From contig OX463856.1 of the NCBI GenBank assembly GCA_949825065.1, positions 21,820,632 through 21,884,631 on the forward strand: a stretch of 64,000 nucleotides of DNA, given 5' to 3'. The DNA is from Odontocerum albicorne. Lineage: Eukaryota > Arthropoda > Insecta > Trichoptera > Odontoceridae. Shown piece by piece: positions 1 to 12,327 of the stretch. A model generated the notes under the pieces. The model saw only the letters and a program-made list of their open reading frames with translations. It had not been told where the DNA came from and did no database searches. The position numbers and the translations under genes were made by a program. The first letter of the stretch is position 1. Every line of letters begins with the position of its first letter.

Positions 1-194
1 AGTAGTTAGGTAGTATTTGGTGGAAGAGCTACAAATGGTGTATAGTAAAAGGAAACAAAGTGAACTCGAACGGTACTGAATAAAAATCTGCTAAGATGAT
101 GGTCAACATTAGTATTCTAGTACCAACTTTAATATATGAAACTACCTCAACAGGGAAACATCGTTTTTTTTTTCGTCTAGTATTCGGGGGTGTA

Positions 195-325
195 AGGATA
201 CATATGATTTCGGTCATATTTATTCTTTCAAAAAGAGAAAAATAACATAATATGCCAGTGTCTTCCGGTCGTCTGACGTCGGTATAGCCAGTGAGTTTGC
301 CGGGGGGCAACGGCTCACTCACTAA
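195..325 (+). mobile_element. SINE family G, headless copy
   Basis: TTTCGGTCATATTTATTCTT, GCCAGTGTCTTCCGGTCGTC, ATAGCCAGTGAGTTTGCC, AACGGCTCACTCACT. Each block has a counterpart in 61495-61650 read on the minus strand. Confidence 0.65.
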
Positions 326-400
326 AATAAACAAACTTCACGACACAGCTTCATTTTACAATTGTATTGACGTTAGAATGGCGAGGGGATCCACAACTAT

Positions 401-608
401 GACATCCGTGGCCTAATTGGTAATACGCCTGTCTTCCATCCCGGATTCCGTTTTCAAATCCTGCTTGAACCCCAATTAAAAAAATATATCCCAGTCTGGA
501 TATCGCTTAAGGGCTATGTAACGTATTTCTAGTTGGATGGATGAGACTGCCACATGACAGTTAGTCCGCCAGGTTGTACTCTATACAATTAGAGTGTAAT
601 ACAATACT
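401..608 (+). mobile_element. SINE family A, near full length
   Basis: tRNA-like head with box A (GTGGCCTAATTGGTAATAC) and a decayed box B (TTTTCAAATCC). An ATCCCAGTCTGG body follows, then the diagnostic tail GCCAGGTTGTACTCTATACA ending in AGTGTAATACAATAC. Confidence 0.85.
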
Positions 609-609
609 A

Positions 610-1230
610 CGAAGCCCAGCAACGAGCATGGTGCGGATATTGTATATTACATTAAGTCCTCCATTTACCTTGCACCCCCAACCCTACTTTTCTTTTAATA
701 TCTGTTTCTTCTCGCCCATCACACGTTAACATACAGCACAGGTGACAAGTGTCATATACGAGTACCTCTATTAGCTTTTCCGAGCTAACTCATATTTCGC
801 AAACACATTGATGCACGTAAGGTTATGTAAGGTTTATGGAACGAAGATATACGCTTATGTATTATATGTTATGTAAGGTATTATCATATACCACAACGTA
901 ATCTCGCTGCCAGCTGTGAGATAAGTATTTAATGCTGTATATAATGTTATATTTTTTGTGAGGATTGTGTGGTCCTCCTACAGACCGTAGATAGGCAATT
1001 ACAAAACTGTGAACAAGGCATCTTATCTTAATAAGGCAAGCAAAAAATAAACGAAGATATGAGAATTTATAGGGTGGTTATTAAGAATCTTATATCGTAA
1101 CAGTTCAATTTCAATTTATTATCGTTATATTATTTCAATTACAAATAAAAATAATAATTGAATATTGATGCATAAGATCAAGTCTTCGTTGTTATTAAAA
1201 CAAACCGTCTCGTAAAAACTGGCAACCCCC
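610..1230. other. No gene seen
   Basis: AT-rich. TTATGTAAGGT-type words recur loosely at 820-885. Nothing else supportable. Confidence 0.6.
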
Positions 1231-1310
1231 GAGACCTCGTTGTCAAGACAACTGTCTTCCGAACCAGAGGGTGTGTTTGATTCTCATTGGCACGCATTTT
1301 TAAAAGGTTT
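1231..1310 (+). mobile_element. SINE head fragment (family A-like)
   Basis: GACCTCGTTGTCAAGACAAC, CTGTCTTCCGAACC and a box-B-like GTTTGATTCTCATTGG. It breaks off after a poly-T-rich stretch. A tail-like ACACAACGAAAGTGTGATAT lies separately at 1406-1425 and an inverted tail at 1471-1517. Confidence 0.65.
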
Positions 1311-1517
1311 CCATTCTTTTTTTTGTTGCTTAACTCCTATTTAAAATATTTCTGATTAGTTAGAAGAGATTGCTAGATAACAGTAATCTTACCAGTTTGA
1401 ACTCGTACACAACGAAAGTGTGATATAATACAATTAACGAAAAAAATCAGTTTTATTAACTTTTTTTACGTTTTCGTTGTATACAATACAACTTGGTGGG
1501 TTTATTATTATGCAACT

Positions 1518-1977
1518 GTGGCGTTCGTCGCGGAATATTGTCGCATACGTACGGTCAATGACCGATGAGATTCGCATTCCTCGACAAATTTAAATAAACA
1601 GTCCAAAGTACATACGCCGTCCATTCAAGTCCAAAGATCACCCGCCGGCCAGTCATCCCATAGCGAGCGGACCGCACTACATACTAGAGAGAGAACGCAC
1701 CACGCTGTCTCGCCGGTTTCGTAAATAGATTGTTACCTACGATACTACAATTGACCATTTCTACATTCACAGAAGCGAGGTAGAATCATATCGCGAGCGC
1801 ACTCCCGCGCCCATTCTGAAATGTTATAAATACTCTCCTTCCGCATTGCGATCTAACGTGTTTTGTTTATTTATCAACAAGCATAATCATCATATACCTT
1901 TAAGGGACATATCCCTAAATTGGTGACCCCGACGTGATAAGGTGACCCCGACGTGATTAAGGGACATATCCCTAAAC
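1518..1977 (+). mobile_element. LTR-like segment with primer-binding-site-like end
   Basis: A GC-richer block starts near TGTGGCGTTCGTCGCGG, contains TTATAAATACTCTCC (TATA-like, about 1825) and ends at TGGTGACCCCGACGTGA (1921-1937). A motif starting TGG just after an LTR is what a tRNA primer-binding site looks like. This motif is partly repeated at 1941-1957. AAGGGACATATCCCTAAA occurs on both sides (1902, 1959). No gag or pol follows, so this is a solo LTR or a broken end. The 5' boundary is a guess. Confidence 0.55.
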
Positions 1978-2130
1978 AACTATCTCTTCCAATCGACCAG
2001 AAAGATATTAAAGAGACCTCAATAGAAAATCAATTAAATACATTTTTTTAATTGGCCTTAGTCTGATTGGGAATCAAATCCACAACCCCCGGTTTGTGAA
2101 ACAGGCGTCTTACCAGCTATGCTACGAAGG
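1978..2130 (-). mobile_element. SINE family A, tail-shortened
   Basis: Antisense ATCTCTTCCAATCGACCAG, then box B complement GGGAATCAAATCC and head GGCGTCTTACCAGC. It begins exactly where the LTR-like segment ends, so one may have inserted next to the other. Confidence 0.75.
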
Positions 2131-2298
2131 TTTACTTTAATGTCAATCAGTTTTATTTATATTTTATGTATAGGAACTACACAACAAATGCGGTGGAAAA
2201 TCATGTACTCAGAATACGTGGTATATCGATGTATGCCAGAAAAAGAAATGGTATCACTAAGGATCAATGTTAAGTAAAAACTGATTACAAAGAAGCAG

Positions 2299-2411
2299 AA
2301 AGAAGTTAAACAAGCCTTAAGTGAAAATTAGACTGGAACCCTTTTTTGAAAATTGTGGAAACTTGGTCGTTGAACCTGCAACCCTGGAAAATAGACGTCT
2401 TATCAACTTGG
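2299..2411 (-). mobile_element. SINE family A, internal piece
   Basis: Antisense GAAAGAAGTTAAACAAGCC, AAGTGAAAATTAGACTGGAA, box B region GTTGAACCTGCAACCC and GACGTCTTATCAAC. Confidence 0.7.
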
Positions 2412-3835
2412 AATCAGAGATCACCAAGGTTAAGGCACTAAGGAGAATGGATTTGATCATATCAATTTAGGTAATTTTTTTCCAAGAAATATTTTTGTTT
2501 TAAATAGTTTTTTTTTTTCAATAATTGTTCAACTTGTATATTTAATGACACAAAACATTTTAATCACCCGTTTATCTCAACGGGCGTTCATTTTTTTCTG
2601 TCACCACTTTGCAAGGTTTGACAATTAACGAGATAAAATAGTTTTTAATCTTAGATTTTCGACTGAGACCCCCTGCATGAACAAAGCATGTCGTTTAAAT
2701 TTTAAAAGTCTCATCTCTTTCCTTTAATATTTATATGTGGACGGTGTAACAAAAAATACATTATGCGCAACAACGCAGTTTTCTGTTACACTCTTATATC
2801 GTGCATTTTGAATTGACATGTGCTAAATTAAATCGCGATAGTGAAATAATGTTGGCAATATAGGATACATACCTAGCAACACGCAATTTCCCTGTCGGGG
2901 TAAACAGAGAGAATTTAAAGCAAAGTTCAACGCAAATTCTTTGTCCAATCATTTTATAAAGATGGCCGCAATCAAAAAACTAACAGCTCGCGAAATTGTA
3001 AAATTCTCGTTATATTTTGATCAAGCCATGTATATCTGAAATTCTGAAATTAATGGAGAACAAAGGAGAGAAATATAAGAAACAGCGGAAAGAGTGGAAG
3101 GAAACAGTTGGAGAAATTTCAACTGGGATAAGAAATATAAGAAACAGAAGAATATGTATGACGATACATATATAACATATGTGGACGAGTCGAGAGCCTT
3201 GTGTATCGATTGAAAGTTGTGAAGCTATGTGCTTTTTGACTACGCTAAAACAGTCCGTGGTATTATGTATGTATGCAAATTGTTGTTTTTTTTGCTATTT
3301 CAAATTGTATTTCAGTAGTAAAAAACTTAGTTTTAAAAATACTCGTACATATAATTTTTCACCTGCAAAGACAAGACCGTTAAAAAACAACAAAAAAAAT
3401 ACAAAAAACCTGCAAAACTTTACTCTCTAAATTCGTTCATTTAATATCGTGTAGTCAACTATTTTAGGTCCTTTTTCTAAGGATTCCTGACCCACAGCTT
3501 TATCTCTTGATCTACAAAAGTATTACTTAGGTTCGGACATGTCACCTAATCGTCCTGTCGCGTGGCGGCTCGTCAAGCGGTATAGCGCCACACTGGGGCG
3601 ACCTAGGACCAAATCATCTGCAGGTAAGGATATCCCTTCCCTCACCTGACACAATACTCCAAGATTTAAGCCTTTTAAGTTTGCTAGCAATCTCCTCCTA
3701 AACTTCATGAGCAATTCTCGTCTCCCCTTATAAAATAGACCTGTCTGTGTCGTAAGCATTCTATTCTCACTTCGTGGTGGTGGCAGCAGAGAAGAAAGTT
3801 CGTGTCGTAAAAAGACGACCTCCGTGTTCTAGTAG
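2412..3835. other. No confident gene; GC-richer block at 3530-3770
   Basis: A short LINE-end mark (CCTGTCGGGGTAAACAGAGA) lies at 2891. At 3530-3770 the DNA is GC-richer, with a 78-codon minus-strand frame (LTTQTGLFYKGRRELLMKFR) that I do not recognise and do not call. Confidence 0.5.
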
Positions 3836-3837
3836 TT

Positions 3838-3980
3838 GGAACCCAGATTTAAAAAAATATATTCTACTGTGGTTTTCACTCAAGGCCTCTTTAACATCTT
3901 GCTGGTTGGTTGGAAGAGAATGTCACGTGGCGATAAGCCCGTCAGATTGTACGAAACGTGTTATACAATACAATACATTA
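3838..3980 (+). mobile_element. SINE family A, body and tail without head
   Basis: GTGGTTTTCACTCAAGGCC, TTGCTGGTTGGTTGGAAGAG, AAGCCCGTCAGATTGTACG and the terminal GTTATACAATACAATAC. Confidence 0.8.
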
Positions 3981-4048
3981 AAAAATATTTATATATTAAT
4001 TGCGCTAGATGAGAACTCGCATCGTTCTTAATGGCAGTGTAGGTGTTT

Positions 4049-4130
4049 TGTATTACGGTTTCATTGTATACAGTATAATCTGGCGTGTTTATTGTTATTT
4101 GGCAATATCGATCAAACAATCAGAAAGGCG
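4049..4130 (-). mobile_element. SINE family A tail
   Basis: Antisense TTCATTGTATACAGTATAAT, CTGGCGTGTTTATTGTTATT, CAATCAGAAAGGCG. It stops just before the family B copy at 4151. Confidence 0.7.
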
Positions 4131-4150
4131 CACGTGTGGGCAATACTACT

Positions 4151-4315
4151 TCACACGTAAAGAGGCAACAAGACTCGCGCACGTCTACTGCATATAAATA
4201 TTATTACAAGACGAATCTTACCAGACGGACCCATTTTTTTTCGGTTACAATCTGGAATTGACACAACCCCTACGTGGAAGGCATATGTCTTATCAACTGG
4301 GCCATGGAGGTCGTC
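4151..4315 (-). mobile_element. SINE family B
   Basis: Same head as family A (GACGACCTCCATGGCCCAGT, GATAAGACATATGCC) but a different body: GGGTCCGTCTGGTAAGATTC, CTTGTAATAATATTTATATG, then GCGCGAGTCTTGTTGCCTCT. Confidence 0.8.
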
Positions 4316-4690
4316 AGTATTGGTTTTAAACACAGGTTATCGAAACCTTAACCAAAAGTTTGAATTATATTTTTTACAGTTAATTAAATGGGCCTTCCAT
4401 TAGTTTTTATGGGAAGGATTCAAGTCCTTTGATTGACAGGAACGATTGGAAACTGCTAAAGGATGGATGTGTAAAAGATTTATGTGGTTTTAATATCCTT
4501 GCTCATATTCAGATAAGATTTTTTCCAAGATTTTTTATACAGGTATATTCTTAATAACTTTTAACAACTTATCTTGTTCCTGTTATATAAATCGGTAAAA
4601 AAATCTTAATAAAGAGATCAATTTACGAAATTTAAGATGATTTTTTCAAGTCATTTAATAATTGTGCCCTTAATTCTAATTTGAAAATCT

Positions 4691-4856
4691 CCATGGACTA
4701 GTTGATAAGACTTTTGTCTTTCTGCCCGGAATTTGCAGGTTCAATTCCCGCTGGAACCCAGATCTAAAAATATATCAGTCTGGTTGGTTGGAAGAGATTG
4801 CCACATAACAAAAAAATCCACATGGTGGTATTGTACCCAAAGAGTGTGTTATACAC
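4691..4856 (+). mobile_element. SINE family A
   Basis: Box A CCATGGACTAGTTGATAAG and a well-kept box B GGTTCAATTCCCGC. A short ATCAGTCTGGTTGGTTGG body indicates an internal deletion relative to other copies. It ends AGAGTGTGTTATACAC. Confidence 0.85.
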
Positions 4857-4860
4857 GATT

Positions 4861-4972
4861 CGCTCGGGACCCGCTATAGCTGCCAGACGTGATTTGTTCA
4901 GTAATAGTGGGTTCGAGTCCCGAGATAGAACGCCATTGAGGAGAGTTTACTCTCTAAACTGCGCTATATAAA
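4861..4972 (+). repeat. Dispersed repeat D with a tRNA-like box B
   Basis: GGGTTCGAGTCCCG (about 4908) is a good box B. It is followed by GCCATTGAGGAGAGTTTACT, CTAAACTGCGCTATATAAA. The latter part recurs at 24566-24630 and, inverted, at 60299-60360. Confidence 0.6.
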
Positions 4973-4974
4973 AT

Positions 4975-5520
4975 TATTATTTGAATTATAATTTAACTAT
5001 TTTAACGTGAATGCTTAACATCCTATTAATAAATAACACTCGAACTTGTGCTGATTTATTATGTGCACACTATTACAATTCAGTAAAAAAATCGAACTCA
5101 AATATTCGATTGCAATGCTTTTTCGACAGCAATTCGAATCGAAAATACTTACATAGTTAATCGAGCCCAATGTTTCGATAGCAATGAAATCAAAATAGGA
5201 AGACAATTGACAGGTTTAATCTACTAATGCTTTTCGTTTGGTGGATTTATATTGTGAAATTTTGTTGCTTAGAATCGCAATAAGAATTCATGAAAAATCT
5301 CAACAAAAAGCATCAACTCATATGTAATATGGTCTTAAACTAAAATTATGGAAGTCTACAAGTTAGGAATCGAATGAAGGGCGCACCCTTACCTTGATCC
5401 AACATAATGGTTAGACTAAGGGCACCGACTAAATTTCTGTAATAAACGTGAATATTTTATTTTAATTGAATATCCGAATGAGATTATGATAAATTGATCG
5501 ATTTATTATATTGTAAGAGT
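4975..5520. other. No gene seen
   Basis: AT-rich with several TCGATAGCAAT/TCGAATCGAAAA-like words at 5090-5190. The minus-strand 63-codon frame is not protein-like. Confidence 0.6.
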
Positions 5521-5640
5521 ATTACAATTTCGTTTTATGATATACAACCTGGCGGATATATTGACAGTGACAATATATTTCAAGAAATCAGAATGATGTG
5601 ACAGATCCTAAGTGGAAAACCAGTTTGATACCCTTTAAAA
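5521..5640 (-). mobile_element. SINE family A tail and body
   Basis: Antisense tail GATATACAACCTGGCGGATA and ending at AAGTGGAAAACCAGTTTGAT. Head lost. Confidence 0.65.
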
Positions 5641-5897
5641 AAACGATTATCAATACTGCCTATATCTTAATCTTACCAAATATATCACAGATGTTGTCAC
5701 GTTAGAAAAAAAACTTTGAAAATATCGTATGATTTTTGTATATTTGTACTGCACTTATAATCAACATCGTGGTTCTTATTTTGTCTGGAACTTTGTGAAC
5801 CATTTATCCTCATCCATCCAGATTCAGAGCCATGTTGAATACAACGTAGAAAGAGGTTTCTGTAAATTCTCTAGTTGCTCCATCTTGTAGGAGATAT

Positions 5898-6110
5898 TAT
5901 ATTGTATTGAACTTTTGTTGCATACAGTACAACCTGGAGGGCTTACTGTCATATGACAATCTCTTTCAACCTACCAGAAAGATTTTAAAGAGGCCTTAAG
6001 TGAAAACCAGACTGGAATCCTTTTTAAAAAACTTATAGCTTCAGCGGGATTTGAACCCACAACCTCAGAGTTGGGAGACAGGTGTCTTATCAACCGCCAC
6101 GGAGGTCATC
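5898..6110 (-). mobile_element. SINE family A, best-preserved copy
   Basis: All parts are present. Read on the minus strand: GATGACCTCCGTGGCGGTTG head, GAGGTTGTGGGTTCAAATCC with an intact box B, a CCAGTCTGG body, TAGGTTGAAAGAGATTGTCA and GTTGTACTGTATGCAACAAA. The high integrity makes it useful as a family reference. Confidence 0.9.
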
Positions 6111-6114
6111 AAAT

Positions 6115-6350
6115 TGTCGTTGATATTTACTCTTTCTCGGCTTTCTTCAATTATCTCTGTGATCATCAACATCTGAAAAATTTCGTTGTTCAAAGTATGC
6201 TATATGGCAATAGAGACGTTGATGTGCTACACATTTAACACAACATCTCGAAAACATCAATCATATTCCTTTCTTTTTTTCGCATCGTCCATGTTTTCAA
6301 ACCATACATTGCTGTAGAAAATACTATTGGAGATATTTTACCAGCCCGTT
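6115..6350 (-). pseudogene. LINE fragment, end of reverse transcriptase region
   Basis: Minus-strand frame contains KTWTMRKKERNMIDVFEM, corresponding to the YGxETWxLxKxxxxRIxxFEM block of RTE-like LINEs. Several stops. It faces away from the plus-strand copy that begins with the same block at 6376. Confidence 0.65.
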
Positions 6351-6359
6351 TTTAGCGAG

Positions 6360-6780
6360 AGGCGTAGAATAGATGAATTTGAAATGTGGTGCTGGAGAAG
6401 GATATTACGAAATGTATGGACAGCAAGGTGAACTAACGCCCCCATTCTCAAAGAACTGAGAATCACCGACAAATTTTCGACAATATACCTTCGACAAGTC
6501 CTTCGATTCTATGGGCAAATTGCTCGTGGCCCAGGAGACAGTTTGAAGAAGTGTGTAGTTACTGGAGGCGTGGAAAGACGACGCACAAGAGAAACTATTC
6601 CAATGCGTTGGACCGGCCAAGTGAAAGACGCAACTGGACTACCCTGAACAACTGCCTTTCGAGCCGTGGAGTGCAGAGATGGATGGAGAATGGATGATGG
6701 AGTCGTCGGAGGTTATCATGGGAGTCCCGATGCTCAGTCATGAGCTACAAGAGAGGATGATGATAATAATGATTTATTTC
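6360..6780 (+). pseudogene. LINE fragment, C-terminal region
   Basis: RRIDEFEMWCWRRILRNVWT, stop, TNAPILKELRITDKFST, LRQVLRFYGQIARGPGDSLK, VVTGGVERRRTRETIPMRWT. Retrotransposon with at least two in-frame stops. Confidence 0.85.
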
Positions 6781-6789
6781 TTCTGAGTA

Positions 6790-8213
<1,424 letters not shown>

Positions 8214-8214
<1 letters not shown>

Positions 8215-9040
8215 CTGCCGTGTGTGGCTTTTTCGGTTAGTTCTCTTACGATTCTTTTTAAATGAATATCGGAACATGACGAAATACTAGTAGTTAACAA
8301 AAAAAAATATCATAACTTTTATTTAGTAATAAAAATTCCGCAGAGCCTTACCCTTAAGTTTCTCATTACTCTCTTCTGGTCATTTCTAATGGTGTTGTCT
8401 CGACTTCGTATTGAATTGCATTTATTAAGTCTATAAAACAGTTTTTAACTTGTATCCAAAAAAATTAATATACTTCTCGGTACCTAGCTTTGCAGGCAAA
8501 CTGTTACTCTGAATAGGCCCTTCAACCGTTTTTAGCTCCCAGCCATATTACCTTGTTTAGCTCCAAACGCAGCAAGCACAATTCTCGGCAGATGAAACAC
8601 AAAGCTCCGATGGTAAGGAGGTTAATCTTCCAAGACGATCGGTACATCTAATCTGCTGCAGTCTTTCGTTAAGCATAGTTATATGTAGCGCTTTTTGTAT
8701 TGCTCGAATTTTCCCCATAATTTGACATATATAGTACATTAAAATTATTGATGTTTCTTTACCACACATCCTTATATCGTAATGAATGTCTATCGTAGAA
8801 TGTTTTAACTTTGCTTATTTCACCGTTCAGTATATGTGCTCATTGGTAACCGACTGTTAATCCCTACAATGTCCAAACCAGCACTATATTTTTTCTTTAA
8901 AAAGCACTACAGCTGTTGACATATAAAGTCCAAATACATAGCCAAGTGATATTTTAAAACTCTTATAAAAGTACAATTATTCAGCATAATTTTCTGGCAG
9001 ATAAAAACCCATCAAAAATAATTTAGTTTTATATTATATG
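8214..9040. other. No gene seen
   Basis: AT-rich. The 70-codon minus frame at 8557-8769 may include decayed LINE sequence (a short LTSLPSELCV), but not enough to call. Confidence 0.5.
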
Positions 9041-9042
9041 GC

Positions 9043-9105
9043 AATCATTCCGCCAGATTATACAGTATACAATGAAAGTGTAATGAAATACAAATATAGA
9101 TGCTG
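9043..9105 (+). mobile_element. SINE family A tail fragment
   Basis: TCCGCCAGATTATACAGTAT, ACAATGAAAGTGTAATGAAA. Confidence 0.65.
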
Positions 9106-9261
9106 ATGACGATTAAATACCTTATCGTAATAATATTATGAAAACATATTAAACCAAAATTATGTTTTCATATTTTAAAGAATTTCTATATTATCGTTGT
9201 CAACCGTGAATTATTTAACATAATATAACGACGTCTTTGTTTCCATTAGATAACATTTAGG

Positions 9262-9350
9262 CATCATGAGTACCAGTCCCATCCGAGGGGGGCCGAGCAC
9301 CGACCCCTGTGGGGTGCCGCTTTGCGACGCGACGGCTACTGAGGTGGTCC
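9262..9350 (-). pseudogene. LINE reverse-transcriptase fragment
   Basis: Minus strand reads SVAVASQSGTPQGSVLGPP, the conserved GxPQGSxLGP motif of non-LTR reverse transcriptases. It is a short GC-rich island in AT-rich DNA, cut on both sides. Confidence 0.8.
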
Positions 9351-9735
9351 AGTGGCTTAGAAATGTTATGTTTTAATGTCAGCACACATTAGTATCCCGC
9401 TATGTTATAATTACTATTATTTTATAGGGCTTTGAAAAATATAAATATATGTCTATCAAGATTTTCATATTTTGGTTCCATAGCGTCGGAAAAAAACATT
9501 TATGAAATTCTCTCTTGCCATTGAGATAACAAAATCAAGGGTTTTTTGTTTATCAAATAACATCTCTCAAAAAGTATCAGCGTAAGTATTTATAGAAATC
9601 ATTGCCACTGGTAATAAGCTCGTCAGATATAAAAACGAGTTCTTCTTTTGTTTGATACGTTTTAGCCTATCCAAAATGATGATTCGAACATATTAAAGAG
9701 CTTGGATGGAAAACAATATCGTCATCGGTCCAAGT

Positions 9736-9972
9736 AATCAAGTCTTTGAACTTACAACTATTGGAGTAGATAAGGAACTCGCGCTTCATCATTGCACGTG
9801 ATGGCAATATTATCGCATGAGGAAAGGCAACAACACTCGCGTGCGTACTCGTAGCGTACGAGTATTATAACCAGATGATTGTTTAACTAGACTGGGATAT
9901 TTTTTTTGGTTTCCATCGGGCATCGAACCCGAAACATTCGCATGAAAGTCAAACGTCTTACCAATTAGACTT
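9736..9972 (-). mobile_element. SINE family B, long copy
   Basis: Antisense TATTGGAGTAGATAAGGAAC (distal tail), then GGCAACAACACTCGCGTGCG, ACTAGACTGGGATATTTTT, and box B complement GGGCATCGAACCCGAAAC. The head ends near CTTACCAATTAGAC. Confidence 0.8.
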
Positions 9973-10042
9973 TGAATGAAGAGTAAACCAATAAATAAAG
10001 AAAAAAATATAGTTTTTTCAAACATTAAATTCTTATATTACT

Positions 10043-10213
10043 CCGTCGTTGTATACATATAGCCTACCAGGTTTATTATGGTCCTTCCTTTTAAACCAAT
10101 CAGAAAGATATTACAGAAGCCTTAAATGAAAACTAGATTTGGACCCCATTAAAAATGTCTACTATAGAGAATTGAAGCCACAACTAATACCCAGAAGTGC
10201 CCATGTTACACTA
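10043..10213 (-). mobile_element. SINE family A, decayed
   Basis: Antisense TTGTATACATATAGCCTACC, AACCAATCAGAAAGATATTA, AAATGAAAACTAGATTTGGA. The head is barely recognisable. Confidence 0.65.
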
Positions 10214-10339
10214 CATAAAATAAATATTCTATATAACTAATAATGGAGTCCACCCGGCTCCTGATGATGTTCCACGCATTCTCAGTTGATTCCACACCAA
10301 TTTACAGATACATATCAGAGTTGATTGTCAATAACAAAT

Positions 10340-10410
10340 AAAGATTTATCTACTCCATGGACTCCGCTTTTCTGATGTCATCCGACCTTCTTGCGAGGGT
10401 CTTCCAGCAT
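10340..10410 (-). pseudogene. Small LINE fragment
   Basis: Minus strand WKTLARRSDDIRKAESME resembles the RPxxRWxDDI block seen at 23199-23670. Confidence 0.5.
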
Positions 10411-10584
10411 TTAATTAAAATAAGCAACATAGTTATTATATGTACCAGATTATAATCTTTCTAGTTTTTGACACCAATGCACATCGTTGTCTTCAGCGTT
10501 CTCCATTCCAGTGTAAGAGCATTTGTTGCATTGGTTAATTATACACACTAGCTAGCATTAATTTACTTTAATTAAAATCATCTT

Positions 10585-11040
10585 ATATTTATATTGGGGT
10601 AGGCAGAAAGAACAAATCTACACTTCATTATATCTTGGCATACATTTTTCGCTTCTGCCAAATTCATACACTTCATCATGCACTCCCTTTAATTAAGAAA
10701 CTCACTTTTCCCGATCTCCTTTATGACCTCCGTGGCCTAGTTGGTAAGGCACTTACTTGACTTCTAAACGAGAATTTTGTGTTCGATTCCTAATGGTACC
10801 CCAAAAATATATATGAGGTCGGGTTGATGTTGCCAATACGTACGATAATGCACCTCGAGGCCTACTACAGTCGATTTAAACCTAACGCCTCGATTAATTG
10901 ACCATGACAATATTGTATCTCGCTTACGCTCTTCAATATGTTCAAAGTGTACAATATGAGTACAAAATCTTCCTTCTTTCAGAATTTGGATCAATTTGGT
11001 CATGCCAAATTTTTTCGGTCTCCTCAAACTTCCTCTACTT
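10585..11040 (-). pseudogene. LINE C-terminal fragment split by SINE C
   Basis: Upstream part (10950-11040): RRPKKFGMTKLIQILKEG. Downstream part (10585-10722): ECMMKCMNLAEAKNVCQD then LSAYPN. The two halves are in the order of the intact family, with the SINE at 10724-10945 between them. Confidence 0.7.
10724..10945 (+). mobile_element. SINE family C, inserted into an antisense LINE
   Basis: Head GACCTCCGTGGCCTAGTTGG is nearly the family consensus; box B is GTTCGATTCC. The body has GGTCGGGTTGATGTTGCC. The distal part GACAATATTGTATCTCGC and CTCTTCAATATGTTC is shared with the copies at 13508 and 41011. LINE coding pieces flank it on both sides on the minus strand. Confidence 0.8.
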
Positions 11041-11044
11041 GATG

Positions 11045-12327
11045 TAGCATTATTATTTTAGGAATCACCAATATACTATATTATCGCAAGATATTATTAT
11101 AACAACAGTGATTGATAACCAGTTTTATCGTAAATACTCACATATGTTAATGAAAATATTCAATAGATGGCTATTTTTTTTAGATACATACATCGATTTT
11201 CCTCGAACCGATTAGATAAATGTAGATTTCGATCATAATATATAACACGCGTAACCAATAACGTAACACCTCTCCATTATTTAATTCTCTTCACTTGGAA
11301 ACTCGAATGAACAAATTGTTTTGCTTGGCATCGCTAGATGCCACTCTACAAAAAAAGTCGAACTGAGATAAACTGCTGAGTTGAGTTCTCGATGCGATAT
11401 TTCTTTCTATTTTAATAATCAATAAATATAACGACCTTCGTGGGCTAGTTGTCAAGACGCCTGCATTGCAACATGGGAGCTGTTAGTTCGATTACAATTT
11501 AAATCCAGATTATTTAAAAAAAAAAGGATTTAGTCTCGTTTTCACTTCAGGCTTCCGAATCATCTTCCTGGTTTGTTGGAAAAGATTGCTACGTGAATAT
11601 CGTACCAGACTCTAATGACTTAAAATAAGATGGCGAAGAAATCTCTACGTTCTGTTAACTCGCTTTGGACTATTGAACAATTCAAGCTGTCCTCTGTACA
11701 TACGTGAAAAATTCAATTTTTTTTCAGAACATGGACCGTGTCTCAGATCTGTTAAGAGCAGAATCGTTTGTATAGGTACCATAACATCACTAATCACCTT
11801 TTCCGCTTCACTCGGCTTAACCTAGGAACGATCTTCCAGGTTCAATCAGATTGCCGTATCCTAATCGATATTAAAGACTATTCTAAAGAACCATTATTTA
11901 TCTCTAAATATTCCTCTTCTTTAACTCCAATACGATTAAGATACAATTCCCATCCTAAACCCTCGTTTTTTTCGTTCAGTTTTTTTTTTCAAATAAAGTT
12001 TCAGTCCAACATATTAAAATCATATCTAATAACATGAACGGAATGAATATCTAATAACAATTATAAAATAAAAGCTGATTTATTAGGATAAATAATTTGC
12101 ATGAAAGTGTAAAATAATTCAATATAAATTTATATCATTCGCCAGAGGGTCACACATCTCAGAGCGTCTCAAGAAGATGCGACCTGCATAATGTTTAGTA
12201 ATTTGGAGATAACATAAGAGAGAAAAAACGTTACCTAATAGTCAGGTTCATTTGAATTCGCAATATTTCATTGTTCCTTTTTCCTTCTTAACAGAGAGAC
12301 AACATTGTCTTTAACTCCATTAATTGT
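11045..12327. other. No gene outside the SINE at 11431
   Basis: Plus-strand frame 11768-12037 is Phe/Ser-rich low-complexity and lacks coding character. Confidence 0.55.
11431..11612 (+). mobile_element. SINE family A
   Basis: ACGACCTTCGTGGGCTAGTT, GTTAGTTCGATTACA box B, TTTTCACTTCAGGCTTCC, TCCTGGTTTGTTGGAAAAG. Confidence 0.8.

Noticed and set aside
401..440. Genuine tRNA gene at a SINE head
   Set aside because: Box A and B are present, but the acceptor stem does not pair and the sequence continues into the SINE body. The same holds for the other heads.
3774..4197. Plus-strand frames at 3774-4031 and 4009-4197
   Set aside because: They cover SINE A body and tail sequence.
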